A DNA stretch of 64,000 nt from Algicella sp038749815 (lineage in GTDB: Bacteria > Pseudomonadota > Alphaproteobacteria > Rhodobacterales > Rhodobacteraceae): assembly GCA_038749815.1 (NCBI GenBank), contig JBCDHQ010000001.1, forward strand, positions 3,206 through 67,205, given 5' to 3'. The notes under the pieces are model-generated. The model did not search any database and was not told the DNA's origin. It saw only the letters and a program-made list of their open reading frames with translations. Made by a program: the position numbers and the translations under genes. Position 1 is the stretch's first letter; each line of letters begins with the position of its first letter. Shown here piece after piece: positions 38,280-48,425 of the stretch.

Positions 38280-39803
38280 ATGACACAATTCGACCGCAGG
38301 TTTCAAACACAGGGCCGCGCGCGCCGCGCGGGATCTGAGATGCTCTACGCTTCGATCCTCGACACGATCGGCAACACGCCGACTGTGCGCATCAACAATC
38401 TGGGCCCCGCCCATGTCGAGCTCTACGCCAAGCTCGAGGCGTTCAATCCGCTCGGCTCGGTCAAGGACCGCTTTGCGCTCGCGGCGATTGAGGCGGCGGA
38501 GGCCGAGGGCGCGCTGAAGCCCGGACAAACCGTGGTCGAGGCGACCTCCGGCAACACCGGCATCGGGCTCGCCATGGTCTGCGCGCAGAAGGGCTATCCG
38601 CTGGTCGTCACCATGGCCGAGAATTTCAGCGTTGAGCGGCGCAAGCTGATGCGGTTTCTCGGCGCCAAGGTCGTTCTGACCCCGGCCTCCGAGAAGGGCT
38701 CGGGCATGGTCGCCAAGGCGGAGGAGCTTGCTGCGGCCCATGGTTGGTTCCTCGCCCGGCAGTTCGAAAACGAGGCCAATGCCGAGATGCATGCCCGCAC
38801 CACCGCGCCCGAGATCCTGGAGGCCTTCGGCGAGGACGGGCTCGACATCTTCGTCACGGGCTACGGCACCGGCGGCACGCTCAACGGCGTCTCGCGCGTC
38901 TTCAAGGCACGGAGCCCCCGCACCCGGATCGTTCTGACTGAGCCCGACAACGTCCCCGTTCTCGGCAGCGGCATCGCCCAGCCCCGCGATGAGGCCGGGC
39001 GCCCCACGGCCAGCCACCCGATGTTCCGCCCCCATCTGATGCAGGGCTGGTCGCCGGATTTCATTCCTCACTTGGCGGAGGCGGCCAAGGCCAACATCGA
39101 CGCGTTCCAGCCCGTTTCGGGCGCCGATGCCCTGACCGTCGCGCGCGACCTCGCCGCGAAGGAGGGGATCTTCTGCGGCATCAGCGGGGGCGCGACCGTC
39201 GCCGCCGCAATCAGCGTCGCCGAGCAGGCGCCCGAGGGCTCCAAGATCCTCGCCATGATCCCCGACACGGGCGAGCGCTACATCTCCACGGCCCTCTTCG
39301 ACGAGGTCGCCGAGACCATGACCGACGAAGAGATGGAGATCTCGCGCTCCACCGCGGGCTACCGCTTCGATGTCTCGGTCGGGGGCACCGCCGCCGGGCC
39401 GGCAGAGGCGCCGAAACCCCATGCCACCGCCTTTGTCGACGACGTCATCGGCACCGAAAAGGTGGTCATGTTCGCCCTTGAATGGTGCGAGTTCTGCTGG
39501 TCCGTCCGCAAGCTCTTTGCCGCAGCGGGGATCGCGTTTCACTCCGTCGATCTCGACTCGGTCGCATTCCAGAAGGACAATCTCGGCGGCGAGATCCGCG
39601 TCGATCTCCGCGCCCGCACCGGCGCCCCGACCATCCCGCAGATCTTTGTCGGCGGCACCCATATCGGCGGGGCCACGGACGCCTTCGACCGGTTCAACGA
39701 TGGCTCGCTGAAGGAGATGCTGGCCGCCGCAGGCGTGCCCTTCGACCCAACCATGGAGCGTGACGCCTACAGCTTCCTGCCAAGCTGGCTGCACCCGCGA
39801 TGA
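38280..39803 (+). CDS. Cysteine synthase-like PLP enzyme fused to glutaredoxin
   Basis: 507 residues. Residues 21-340 are a CysK/CBS-type beta-replacement enzyme: DTIGNTPTVRINN, PLP lysine K62 in NPLGSVKDRFAL, the TSGNTG substrate loop (89-94), the phosphate loop GYGTGGTLNG, and SGGATVAA near the end. Residues about 390-480 are a glutaredoxin with active site CEFC (403-406), cis-proline TIPQIF and GGTHIGG glutathione-site motif. The fusion suggests that sulfur insertion and thiol reduction or deglutathionylation are carried out by one protein. GAGGAGG precedes ATG 38280. It is coupled to the downstream decarboxylase by a 4-bp overlap. Confidence 0.88.
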   Translation: MTQFDRRFQTQGRARRAGSEMLYASILDTIGNTPTVRINNLGPAHVELYAKLEAFNPLGSVKDRFALAAIEAAEAEGALKPGQTVVEATSGNTGIGLAMVCAQKGYPLVVTMAENFSVERRKLMRFLGAKVVLTPASEKGSGMVAKAEELAAAHGWFLARQFENEANAEMHARTTAPEILEAFGEDGLDIFVTGYGTGGTLNGVSRVFKARSPRTRIVLTEPDNVPVLGSGIAQPRDEAGRPTASHPMFRPHLMQGWSPDFIPHLAEAAKANIDAFQPVSGADALTVARDLAAKEGIFCGISGGATVAAAISVAEQAPEGSKILAMIPDTGERYISTALFDEVAETMTDEEMEISRSTAGYRFDVSVGGTAAGPAEAPKPHATAFVDDVIGTEKVVMFALEWCEFCWSVRKLFAAAGIAFHSVDLDSVAFQKDNLGGEIRVDLRARTGAPTIPQIFVGGTHIGGATDAFDRFNDGSLKEMLAAAGVPFDPTMERDAYSFLPSWLHPR

Positions 39804-41179
39804 CCCGCATGACATTGGATCACTTGGACCTGGCCCCCCTGGCCCGGGCGGCGGACTATGCGGTCACCTATCGCAGCGGCACCCGCCCGCTCCACCCCCG
39901 GGCCACGGCGGCGGAGCTTCGGGACCGGTTCTGCACCGATTTGCCGGAGGGCCCGCGGGACGGAACCGCCGTCTTGGGCGACCTCATCGCAGCGGCGGAG
40001 CCCGGGCTCGTCGGCAACACCGAAGCCGGGTTCTACGCCTGGGTCATGGGCGGCTCCAGCCCCGTGGGCGTGGCCGCGGACTGGTTGACCGCGGCCTGGG
40101 GTCAGAACGCGGCCATCTACCAGACCTCCCCCGCCGCCGCGATTGCGGAGGAAGCCGTCTCCGCCTGGCTCCTCGACCTCCTCGACCTGCCCCGGAGCGC
40201 CTCGGTCGGCTTTGTCACAGGCGCCACCATGGCGGCCTTTGTCGGGCTCGCCGCGGCCCGCACGGCGGTGCTCGCCCGCGCGGGTCACGACTTCGAGGCG
40301 CTCGGCCTCCAGAACGCGCCTTTGATCAAGGTCTTTCTGAGCGACGACGCCCATATCTCTAACCACACCGCCCTCCGCCATATCGGCCTGGGGGAGGCCA
40401 ACACCGTCCGCATCCCCTCCCACCCGGATGGCACCCTGAGGCTCGACGCGCTCAGCCCCGCGCTCGCCGCCCATGACGGGCCGACAATCATCATCGGGCA
40501 GGCGGGCCACATCAACTCCGGCGCCTTCGAGGATTTCGAGGCCCTGAGCGCCCTCGCCGGACGCCACAACGCCTGGCTCCATGTCGACGGCGCCTTCGGC
40601 CTCTGGGCTCGGGTTCTGCCCGAGAAGTCGGGCACAACCCGGGGTCTGGACCGCGCCGACAGCTGGTCCGTCGACGGGCACAAATGGATGCAGCTGCCCT
40701 ATGACAGTGGCTTTGCCATCGTCCGGGACCCGGCCGCGCATCGCCGCGCCATGGACACCAGTGCGGGCTATCTCAACATCGCCGATGGCGATGGCCGCAA
40801 CCCGACGCAATTCGGCCCCGAGCTGTCCCGTCGCGCCCGCGGCTTCGCCGCCTGGGCCGTGTTCCAAACCCTGGGACGCGAGGGCGTTCGGGCGCTCGTC
40901 AGCCGCCACTGCCGCGCCGCACGCCGCATAGCAGACCAGATCTCTCAGATCCCGGGGCTGGAGGTGCTCAATGACGTGACCCTCAACCAAGTGGTCATCG
41001 GCGCCGCGGAGAGCGCAACGATCCACCGCCTCTCCGACACGCTGAACACCCATCACAGCGTCTTCCTCCGCCCGGCCAAGTGGAAAGGCAAAGACGTCCT
41101 CCGCATCTCCGTCATCGGCCAGGCCACCAAGGACGCCGACGCAGACCGCCTCGCCCAAGCGATCCGCTCGAGCCTATAG
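39800..41179 (+). CDS. PLP-dependent group II decarboxylase-like enzyme
   Basis: 459 residues of the aromatic-amino-acid/diaminobutyrate/glutamate decarboxylase fold. Landmarks are GFVTGATMAAFVGLAAAR, SDDAHISNHTALRHIGLG, WLHVDGAFGLWA (cofactor Asp) and SVDGHKWMQLPYD with PLP lysine K295. The likely reaction is decarboxylation of an amino acid, but the substrate cannot be read; a sulfur amino acid product of the upstream enzyme is an attractive guess only. ATGA overlaps the fusion gene stop by 4 bp. End of the operon. Confidence 0.85.
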   Translation: MTRMTLDHLDLAPLARAADYAVTYRSGTRPLHPRATAAELRDRFCTDLPEGPRDGTAVLGDLIAAAEPGLVGNTEAGFYAWVMGGSSPVGVAADWLTAAWGQNAAIYQTSPAAAIAEEAVSAWLLDLLDLPRSASVGFVTGATMAAFVGLAAARTAVLARAGHDFEALGLQNAPLIKVFLSDDAHISNHTALRHIGLGEANTVRIPSHPDGTLRLDALSPALAAHDGPTIIIGQAGHINSGAFEDFEALSALAGRHNAWLHVDGAFGLWARVLPEKSGTTRGLDRADSWSVDGHKWMQLPYDSGFAIVRDPAAHRRAMDTSAGYLNIADGDGRNPTQFGPELSRRARGFAAWAVFQTLGREGVRALVSRHCRAARRIADQISQIPGLEVLNDVTLNQVVIGAAESATIHRLSDTLNTHHSVFLRPAKWKGKDVLRISVIGQATKDADADRLAQAIRSSL

Positions 41180-42091
41180 GTCCGTCAGTCGAAAATGCGC
41201 TGACCCCTACCCCGCCACAGCATCGAAGTGCAAAGGGCAGGACGCTTGACGGGTGGGGGTGTCCGAGGCGTCGAGCTGCAGTGCCGGAGGACCCCGACCA
41301 CATCCTTCAAGCCCCGCGCCAACCGCGATCGCATCCCTCGGGCCCGCGACACAATCACGAACTGGGGCTCATCCAGCGCAGTATCATTGCGCTGGGGATC
41401 TCGGACACCCGACCAAAAGACCCGGGCTCTCTCGGCAAGGGGCCGAGCCCGCACGCCATCGAGGCCAGTCCGGTCCTCGGTGCCACGTTGAAGCCGCCGC
41501 GTCGGCAAACCAAAGAGGTCGTGCGCTGCTTGCTCCAGCTCCTGGCGCCCGCGTTGCCGGCGCCGGATCACGCGACACTGGTTCACCGGACCGTGGCTGC
41601 GGACCTGCAGGCGCCAGGACAGGCAACATCCATGCGCACGACCTGACCGATGTCGGCGCGTGATCCGCGTCACCGGGACGCGCATCTCCGCAAACGCCGA
41701 TGCGGCCATGGCGCGCAAACTTGGCTCCACCGTCGGGAAGGAGACTGGCCGAGGCCAGCTCAACACCGCCGAGGCGGATGTGCTCGGGCCGGAAAGAGGA
41801 CCCTGGCGATCATCATGGCAAACAGGGCCCTCCGAGGCGAACCTCAAGATGGTTCGTGCGAATCGACGCAAGGTAAGTGGGAGACGCGTGGCGTTCTGGA
41901 GCAATGACCAATGCGCGTTGCACATGTGCCTTACGGCGCGAGGCCGCTCCCCGTCGATCAGTCAATCGAAACATGCGGGAAGATCCTCGGTGCGCAGCGC
42001 CGCGCGGGGGGAGTTCGCTCTTGTGACACGCACGGATCTCGCTCCGGCATGCGCCCCCTTGGCCTGAGAATGGCGGCGGGCGCGCCTCCCC
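41180..42091. other. 0.9-kb spacer
   Basis: Between the decarboxylase gene and the end of the GntR gene. No recognisable coding or RNA feature. Confidence 0.55.
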
Positions 42092-42823
42092 TCAAACCAG
42101 GATGTGCATCCGGTCCCCGCGCGAGACGGTCTCGGTCGCCAGAACTGGCGCGCCGGTCGCATCGACACTGCCGGTGACGAGGGCCAGCACGGGTTGCGTG
42201 GGTGTGATTTCGAGGATCACCGTTTCATGTTGGGTGGGGCGGCGCGAGACGATCCGCGTGCCGGCGCGCCGAAAATCCGCGACGCCATGGGCGCTCAGCG
42301 CCGCGCGCACGCTGTCCAAGCGCTCGAGCGTCTCGATGATCCCGGGAAAGCGGCGGCCGTCGAAATAGTGTCGGACGACCTGCACCGCCGCGCCGTCCAA
42401 GCGCACCACGCGTTCGCCCGAGAGGATGTGCGCGGCGCCCGGCAGCTTCAACATCGGCGCCACTTCGGCCGGGATGCGCCGCAAAGCGCCCGCGATGCGC
42501 TCTGTCGACACGGCATAGCCTTGCGCGGCCGCATCGACGCGCAACCTCGGCCGATCGGTCAGCCGGTGCTGGCTCGCCTGATCCTGAACGAAAGCGCACT
42601 TGCCCTGCCAACTCACCACAAGACCATCTTTCTTGAGCGCGTCGATCGCCCGCCGCACCGCGTGCCGCTTGACCCGAAACCGCGCGGCGAGCGCGTCCTG
42701 CGTGGGAAGCGGGCGACCCGGCCGCGCCGCACCCCGCCTGATGTCTTGACGCAATTCCGTATAGACGTGCTTCCAGGACACAATGACCCCCGCCCCCGCC
42801 TGAAACTGCCGCCTCGATACCAC
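42092..42823 (-). CDS. GntR/HutC-family (UTRA) transcriptional regulator
   Basis: About 243 residues. A GntR winged helix covers residues 17-80 (SWKHVYTELRQDIRRGAARP, KRHAVRRAIDALKKDGLVVS). A UTRA ligand domain covers about 100-240 (LRVDAAAQGYAVSTERIA, ILSGERVVRLDGAAVQVVRH, PVLATETVSRGDRMHILV). The build matches PhnF-type regulators of phosphonate and phosphoester genes. Start is uncertain: GTG 42823, or GTG 42781, which gives the standard short lead to the HTH. It is the last gene on the strand of the hydrolase/ABC cluster, which it probably controls through the palindrome at 49314-49330. Confidence 0.85.
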   Translation of the reverse strand: MVSRRQFQAGAGVIVSWKHVYTELRQDIRRGAARPGRPLPTQDALAARFRVKRHAVRRAIDALKKDGLVVSWQGKCAFVQDQASQHRLTDRPRLRVDAAAQGYAVSTERIAGALRRIPAEVAPMLKLPGAAHILSGERVVRLDGAAVQVVRHYFDGRRFPGIIETLERLDSVRAALSAHGVADFRRAGTRIVSRRPTQHETVILEITPTQPVLALVTGSVDATGAPVLATETVSRGDRMHILV

Positions 42824-42877
42824 CGCTGCGTGGATCTCCCGTGACAGTGGCGCAGGGTTTTTCGGGGAGGTCGCGCG

Positions 42878-44361
42878 TCAGAGGTGCGACAGACCGCCGG
42901 GGCCCGCCTCATATCCCGTCAGCGTGCGCTCGGCATGGGCGATCCGGTGCGACAGGAGCGCCGCGGCGGCCTCCGGCCGCGCGCCCGTGTTCGTCAGCTC
43001 CTGCGGGTCGGTTTGCAGATCGTATCCGAGCGGCGGGAGCGCCGCGAAATGGGTGTATGCAGCACCCGCCCCCCGCCAGCAGGCGGCACCGCCCTCGTCA
43101 GGCTGCAAGCCGAGGGGCGTGCCGCCCTTGATGCGGCGCAGATCGAACTCCAGCATCACGCCCTGGCGCCAGGGCTCGGGCGTGTCCCCCCGCAGCCAGG
43201 GGACCAGCGAGCAGCCGTCGAGCGCACGGGGCAAAGGCTGGCCGAGCCAGTCGAGGATCGTCGGCATCAGATCGACGCTCTCGGTGAAGGCATCGACCGT
43301 CCGCGCGGCGCCGCCGGGCTCGGCCAGGATCAGCGGGATCCGGAAGCTGGCCTCGAAGGGCCCGCCTTGCCGAAGAGGTGGTGGTCGCCCAAAAGCTCGC
43401 CATGGTCCGAGGTGAAGACGATCAGCGTCTCCTCCGTCTGGCCCGTCGCGTCGAGATGGTCGAGGATGCGCCCGATCTGGTGGTCGAGCTCGGCGATCAT
43501 GCCGTAATAGGTGGCCATGGCCTGCGCGACGTCGAGATCCGAGAGATCGGCGATCAGGCCGGTGCCATGGGGAATGAAGCCCGGCACATCCGTCGTCTCA
43601 AGGAGATGAGCGATCAGCGGGTGCTCTGCCGCCTCGGCCCCTTTGGTGGCCGCGCGGCGCGGCGTGGGCATGTCCGCGGGGTCGAACATGTCGTGCCAGG
43701 GCGCAGGTGCGATGAACGGCGGGTGCGGGCGCATATAGGTGAGGAACATCAGCCAGTCGCGATCCTCGCGCACCGCCAGATGCTTCAGCGCCTGGTCGGT
43801 GTAGAACGCGTTGTCGGCGTCCGCCTCCGACAGCTGTGAGGGCGGCCAGCTGAGGCCCCGACCCGCCGGGATCTCGACAGGTGCCGGACGCCAGAGCGCG
43901 TCCATGTCGGCGACGTCATAGCCCTTGGATTTCAGCTCGGCCCGGAACGTGTCCTGACTGGCGTGATAGGGCGCGAGCGGCTTGAACCCCGGCAGAACGT
44001 CGCCGGTGATCTGGAACCGCGGATCGGCCGGGTCAGTGCCGCGCGGGTCGGGCGTTGTGGTGGTGTAGCCGACGAGCAGCGGCTCCACCCCACCGCGGCG
44101 CGCGGCGAGGGCGAGGTTGTCGAAGCGATCGTCGAGCGGCGTCCCGTTGATCACCGAGCGGTGCGTCATTGCGTAGAGCCCGGTCAGAAACGACGCCCGC
44201 GACGGCCCACAGGGCACGGCCACGGTCCAATGGTTGCGAAAGACCGTGCCACGCGCGACCAATCGGTCGACATTCGGGGTCTTTGCCACGGTGCCGCCCA
44301 GGGCCGAGATCGCGTCCCAGCGCCACTGATCGGTGAAGAGGATCAGAACCTTACGCGGCAT
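42878..44361 (-). pseudogene. Phosphonate monoester hydrolase-type (sulfatase-fold) enzyme, frameshifted
   Basis: The alkaline-phosphatase-superfamily fold is clear. D11 lies in FTDQWRWD. The formylglycine cysteine C51 lies in VPCGPSRASFLTGLY (CxPxR). YTTTTPDPR, MRPHPPFIA and FTSDHGELLGDHHLFGK follow. These match phosphonate monoester hydrolases (PMH, for example the Rhizobium enzyme) better than plain arylsulfatases, including the C-terminal HFAALPPL and HAERTLTGY. After GKAG the frame goes wrong and stops at 43330. One missing G at about 43358-43366 restores GPFEASFRIPLIL and the remaining 150 residues down to 42878. It overlaps the ATPase gene by 11 bp. Either broken or a sequencing error. 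Confidence 0.87.
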
Positions 44362-45406
44362 GGGCGCCCCCGAGCCGCGCGCCTGTGCCGTCGAAGAAAT
44401 GGAGATGCTCGGCCTGCGCGCCGACGCTCAGCCGCTCCCCCTGCGCGAGCCTCGGGTGGCCCGGCAGGCGCGCCTGCCACACTGTCTCGCCGTCGTTCAG
44501 GTGCACCAGCGTCTCGCCGCCCAAAGTCTCGACCAGCCGCACATCGCCTGCGACCGTCAGATCGCCGCCCTCGCCGGGGATCAGATGCTCGGGGCGCACG
44601 CCGATGCGCGCGGCCCCCGGCACGGGCGAGGCCAGATGCGCGGCGCCCAGGCGATAGCCGGCGCCATTTGACTGCGCCTCCTTCAGGTTCATCGCAGGGC
44701 TGCCGATGAACGCCGCGACAAATGTGTTCGCGGGCCGCTCATAAAGCGTGATGGGATCGGCCACCTGCTGCACGCGCCCCTCATGCATCACGACGATGCG
44801 GTCGGCCATCGACATCGCCTCGACCTGGTCATGGGTCACGTAGACCGTCGTGACGCCAAGATCCGACTGCAGGTTGCGGATCTCGGCCCGGGCCGACACC
44901 CGCAATTGCGCATCGAGGTTCGACAAAGGCTCGTCGAACAGAAACACCGCCGGGTCGCGCACGATGGCGCGGCAGACGGCCACCCTCTGGCGCTGCCCGC
45001 CCGAGAGCTCCCGCGGGAGGCGGTCGAGCAGCGCGCCAAGCCCCATAATCCCGGCCGCATGGGCGATCTTCTCATCCTGGGCCGCCCGGTCGAGCCCCTG
45101 CATGCGCAGCGCAAACCCCACATTGTCACGCACACTCATATGCGGGTAGAGCGCGTAGTTCTGGAACACCATCGCGATGTCGCGATCCCGCGCGCGCAAG
45201 CCGGTCACGTTCTGCCCGGCGATCCAGACCTCGCCCGCGCTCACCCGCTCAAGGCCCGCAATCATCCTGAGCGTCGTCGTCTTGCCGCAGCCCGACGGGC
45301 CCACGAGCGCCAGAAACTCGCCGTTCCGCACATCCAGATCGAAGGCGGCCACCGCGGTGACATCGCCGAAGAGCTTTTCCACCCGGCGCAGCGACACCTC
45401 ACCCAT
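44351..45406 (-). CDS. ABC transporter ATP-binding protein (UgpC/MalK type)
   Basis: 351-residue ATPase of the carbohydrate/glycerophosphodiester importer class. Walker A is GPSGCGKTTT near residue 37, the signature LSGGQRQRVAVCRAI near 134, Walker B VFLFDEPLSNLDA, and the H-loop VTHDQVEA. A C-terminal OB-like regulatory domain follows (residues 240-345, IGVRPEHLIPGEGG). The protein drives uptake through the two permeases encoded just upstream. The gene overlaps the hydrolase gene by 11 bp and starts 3 bp after the permease stop. Confidence 0.92.
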   Translation of the reverse strand: MGEVSLRRVEKLFGDVTAVAAFDLDVRNGEFLALVGPSGCGKTTTLRMIAGLERVSAGEVWIAGQNVTGLRARDRDIAMVFQNYALYPHMSVRDNVGFALRMQGLDRAAQDEKIAHAAGIMGLGALLDRLPRELSGGQRQRVAVCRAIVRDPAVFLFDEPLSNLDAQLRVSARAEIRNLQSDLGVTTVYVTHDQVEAMSMADRIVVMHEGRVQQVADPITLYERPANTFVAAFIGSPAMNLKEAQSNGAGYRLGAAHLASPVPGAARIGVRPEHLIPGEGGDLTVAGDVRLVETLGGETLVHLNDGETVWQARLPGHPRLAQGERLSVGAQAEHLHFFDGTGARLGGAHAA

Positions 45407-45409
45407 GGC

Positions 45410-46231
45410 TCACCCTTTCAGACCCGAGGACACGAAGGTTTCGAGCACCTGGCGCTGGAACGCGAAAAAGACCGCAAGCGAGGGCAGGCTGACCAGCACC
45501 ACGCCCGCCATCAGGCGCCCGAAATCGTCCCCTGTCTCCTCGTTGAGGAATTTGCGGAGGCCGATCTGGAGGGTCTCCGACGCGAGGCTCTCCGAGATCA
45601 AAAGCGGCCAGAAATACTCGTTCCACGCCTCGATGAAGATCACGATGGTCAGCGCGCCAAGCGCCGGGCGCAGGTTCGGCAAAAGCACGAGCCAAAGCTG
45701 CTTGAGCGAGCCCGCACCGTCGATCTCAGCCGCATCGAACAGCTCCTTCGGGAAGGCCAGCATGTGCTGGCGGAGGAGGAAGATGCCCAGAGGCATCACC
45801 AGGTTCGGCACGATGATCCCAGTCCAGGTGTCGAACCACCCCAGGTTCGCGATCAGGATGTAGTTGGGGATCATCGTGAGCTGCGGCGGGATCATCATCG
45901 CGCCGAGCACGACAAAAAAGAGCGGCTCGCGGAACCGGAACTCATAGCGCGCGAAGGCGTAGGCCGTGATGACGCTGAAGACGAGCTGGCCCACGACGCG
46001 GAAAAACGTCGTCCCGGCGGAGTTCCACAGATAGGTCAGGAAATCCGCATCGGTCAGGATCGCCACATAGTTCGACAGCGTCGGGTTTTGCGGCCACGGA
46101 TAGGGAGAGAAGATCTCGTTATAGGGTTTGAACGAGGTTCCGAGCACCAGCAGCATCGGCACGAGGATCGCCAGGCACGCCGCGATGCACAGCGTATGGG
46201 CCACCACGGCCCAGGGGCGCGTGAGGGTCAT
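45410..46231 (-). CDS. ABC transporter permease (UgpE/MalG type)
   Basis: 273-residue inner-membrane subunit with six hydrophobic segments. The EAA loop reads LFDAAEIDGAGSLKQLWLVLLPNLRPA. The N-terminal helix and the conserved SFKPYNEIF after it are typical of the second permease of sugar or glycerol-phosphate importers. It overlaps the preceding permease gene by 4 bp. Intact. Confidence 0.91.
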   Translation of the reverse strand: MTLTRPWAVVAHTLCIAACLAILVPMLLVLGTSFKPYNEIFSPYPWPQNPTLSNYVAILTDADFLTYLWNSAGTTFFRVVGQLVFSVITAYAFARYEFRFREPLFFVVLGAMMIPPQLTMIPNYILIANLGWFDTWTGIIVPNLVMPLGIFLLRQHMLAFPKELFDAAEIDGAGSLKQLWLVLLPNLRPALGALTIVIFIEAWNEYFWPLLISESLASETLQIGLRKFLNEETGDDFGRLMAGVVLVSLPSLAVFFAFQRQVLETFVSSGLKG

Positions 46232-47163
46232 TGGTAGTGCACCCGCTTCTCAATCGCCTTGGCCTTCAGGAAGGTCACGATGATCAGGAGCGCAAACAGC
46301 ATCACCGTGCCCGCCGACCCGAAGCCCACGTTGAAGGTCACGAAGGCATATTGATACACCATGTAGAAGAAATTGGTGGTCGAGTTCGACGGCCCGCCCT
46401 GGGTCAGCACATCGATGGGCGTGAAGACCTGATTGAGCGACAGGATCACAGTTGCGATGGCCACGAAGAAGGTGGTGGGCGTCAGAAGCGGCCAAACCAA
46501 ATGCCGGAAGATCGCCCAATCTCCGGCCCCGTCGATCTCCATCGCCTCGATGTAGTCGCGATTGATCGCGGCGAGGCCCGCCAGGTAGAGCAGCGTGTTG
46601 AACCCGATCACCTTCCAAGTGGAGAGGCCCAAAATCCCCCAGATCGCGAGATCGGCGTTGGTGAAGATCGGCGGCAACCGAAAGCCGTAGGGACGCCCGA
46701 CCTCGGCGACGAACCCCATGATCGGGTTCAACAGCCACGAGAACGCCAGCGCCACGACCACAAAGCTCAGAAGCGTCGGCAGGAACACGACCGTCTTGTA
46801 GAAATCCCCGATCCGTCTCGGCATGGTCCAGATGAACACCGCGATCGGGATCGGCAGCAGGACTTTCAGCGGAATGGACGCCGCGATGTAAATCAAGCTG
46901 TTCCAGGCCGCGTCCTGGAACAGCGTCGAATGATAGATGCCGGAATAGTTCTCCAGACCCACCCAGGTCTTCGTTTCCTCAACGAAGTTCCAGTCAACGA
47001 AGCTGAGGTAAATCGTGTAGAGAAGCGGCCAGTACACGAAGACCCCCAAGAGTGTCAGCGCAGGTGTAAGATACACATACGGCAGCACTTGCTCCTCCCG
47101 GATCGCCCGAAGGCGGCGCAAGGGGCCCGGCCGTGGGGCGCTGACAGTCTCGAGGGGGACCAT
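46228..47163 (-). CDS. ABC transporter permease (UgpA/MalF type)
   Basis: 311-residue inner-membrane subunit with six hydrophobic segments. The opening is LPYVYLTPALTLLGVFVYWP and the EAA loop is YIEAMEIDGAGDWAIFRHLVWPLLTP. The start ATG 47163 lies 5 bp after the binding-protein stop; the longer open frame upstream lies within that gene. Intact and coupled to the next permease. Confidence 0.91.
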   Translation of the reverse strand: MVPLETVSAPRPGPLRRLRAIREEQVLPYVYLTPALTLLGVFVYWPLLYTIYLSFVDWNFVEETKTWVGLENYSGIYHSTLFQDAAWNSLIYIAASIPLKVLLPIPIAVFIWTMPRRIGDFYKTVVFLPTLLSFVVVALAFSWLLNPIMGFVAEVGRPYGFRLPPIFTNADLAIWGILGLSTWKVIGFNTLLYLAGLAAINRDYIEAMEIDGAGDWAIFRHLVWPLLTPTTFFVAIATVILSLNQVFTPIDVLTQGGPSNSTTNFFYMVYQYAFVTFNVGFGSAGTVMLFALLIIVTFLKAKAIEKRVHYQ

Positions 47164-47168
47164 CGGTC

Positions 47169-48407
47169 TCAGTTCGTGGCTTCTTCGAGGATGGCGTTCA
47201 CCGCTCGCTCGGCCTCGGGCACCAGCTCTGCCGCCGTTCCTTCGTTGGCCCACAAGTCCTGCAGCAGGTTCGCCATCACCGTCTGCGCCTCGACCACGCG
47301 GTCGCCGGGCCAAAGGACGGTCGGCACGGTGTTCGACATCTGCTCGACCATAGCGGCGTAGAACGGGTTCTCATCGAGATAGGCCTGCGTTGCCGGATCG
47401 GCGAGAGGGTCGACGGCCACGGGCATATACCCGGATTCGCGGCTCCAGCGGTTGGTGATCTCGGGTTGCGCCAGGAACGCCATCAGCTCGAACGCCGCCT
47501 CGATGCGGTCGGGCTCCTGCGCCAGCACCATGAGGCCGGAGCCCGAGTTCGGCACTTCGACCGGCTTGCCGGCGAAGGGCGGGAAGGGGTAGACGGCAAG
47601 GTCGAACCGGCCCTCGGACGCGCGCATCGTCGAGCGGAGCGCCGCCGACGACGTCACCATCATGCCGAGCCGGCCGGCGTTGAACGCAGCGCCCGCATCC
47701 GAACCGCCGAGCTTCGGGATCACACCTTCATTGGCGTAGTCCTGCCACATCTGCATGACCTCGATCCCTTCGGGCGTGTTGAACGCCGCCCGCTCGTCCA
47801 GGAGATAGGGGGAGCCATTGGCGCGCATGAAGGCCTGGTGGCCGTAGTCGAGCCCACCTTCGATCCAGTACATGCCCGGAAAGCCGCTCTCGCTCAGGAT
47901 CGCGCTCGCGGCCTCCAACGCCTCCTGCATGGTGGCGGGCTGGTGGTCCTTGGCGTAGCCCGCCTGCTCCAAGAGGTCGGTGTTGATGTAGAGAAGCGGC
48001 GTGCCGAAGGAGTGGGGCATCATGTAGCGCTCGTCGCCCACATTCGCGACATCGACGAGGTTCGGCGCGATCTGATCCATGAAGGCGCCACCGTCGGACG
48101 CTTTCGAGAACGGCTGCGCGGCGCCGATGTTGATCACGCCGAGCGCGGTGCGCGCCAGCACTTGGCCCACGTCGAAGGGGCGCTGTGCGGCCGAGGCGGC
48201 CTGGATCTCCGACACCACGGTCTGGGCACCGGTGGTCGGCAGATCGGTGACCGAGATCCCGGGGTTCGCGGCCTCGAACTAGTCCAGGATCGCGCGCAGC
48301 GCAGGCTGGTTCCCGGATTGGTAGTGGATGAAGCGCAGCTCGATGTCGTCGGCCAGCACAGGCAGGGCGATCAGCGTGGCGGCGAGCGCCGTGGCGTATC
48401 TCAGCAT
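47169..48407 (-). pseudogene. Extracellular solute-binding protein (UgpB-like) with in-frame amber codon
   Basis: The full gene runs from ATG 48407 (after AGGAGACTGAA). It encodes a Sec signal peptide (MLRYATALAATLIALPVLA/D) and DIELRFIHYQSGNQPALRAILD. A TAG at 48281-48279 (codon 43) then interrupts it, and the text continues in the same frame as FEAANPGISVTDLPT and on to the normal C-terminus, about 412 codons in all. It is a family 1-type binding protein for sugars or glycerophosphodiesters. Internal restart at GTG 48218 would lack the signal peptide, so the transporter should be blind unless the stop is suppressed. The rest of the gene is undamaged, pointing to a recent mutation or an error. 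Confidence 0.88.
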
Positions 48408-48425
48408 TTCAGTCTCCTCTGGTGG

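Noticed and set aside
38106..39815. Open frame antisense to the CysK-glutaredoxin fusion
   Set aside because: Same reason; all catalytic motifs are on the other strand.
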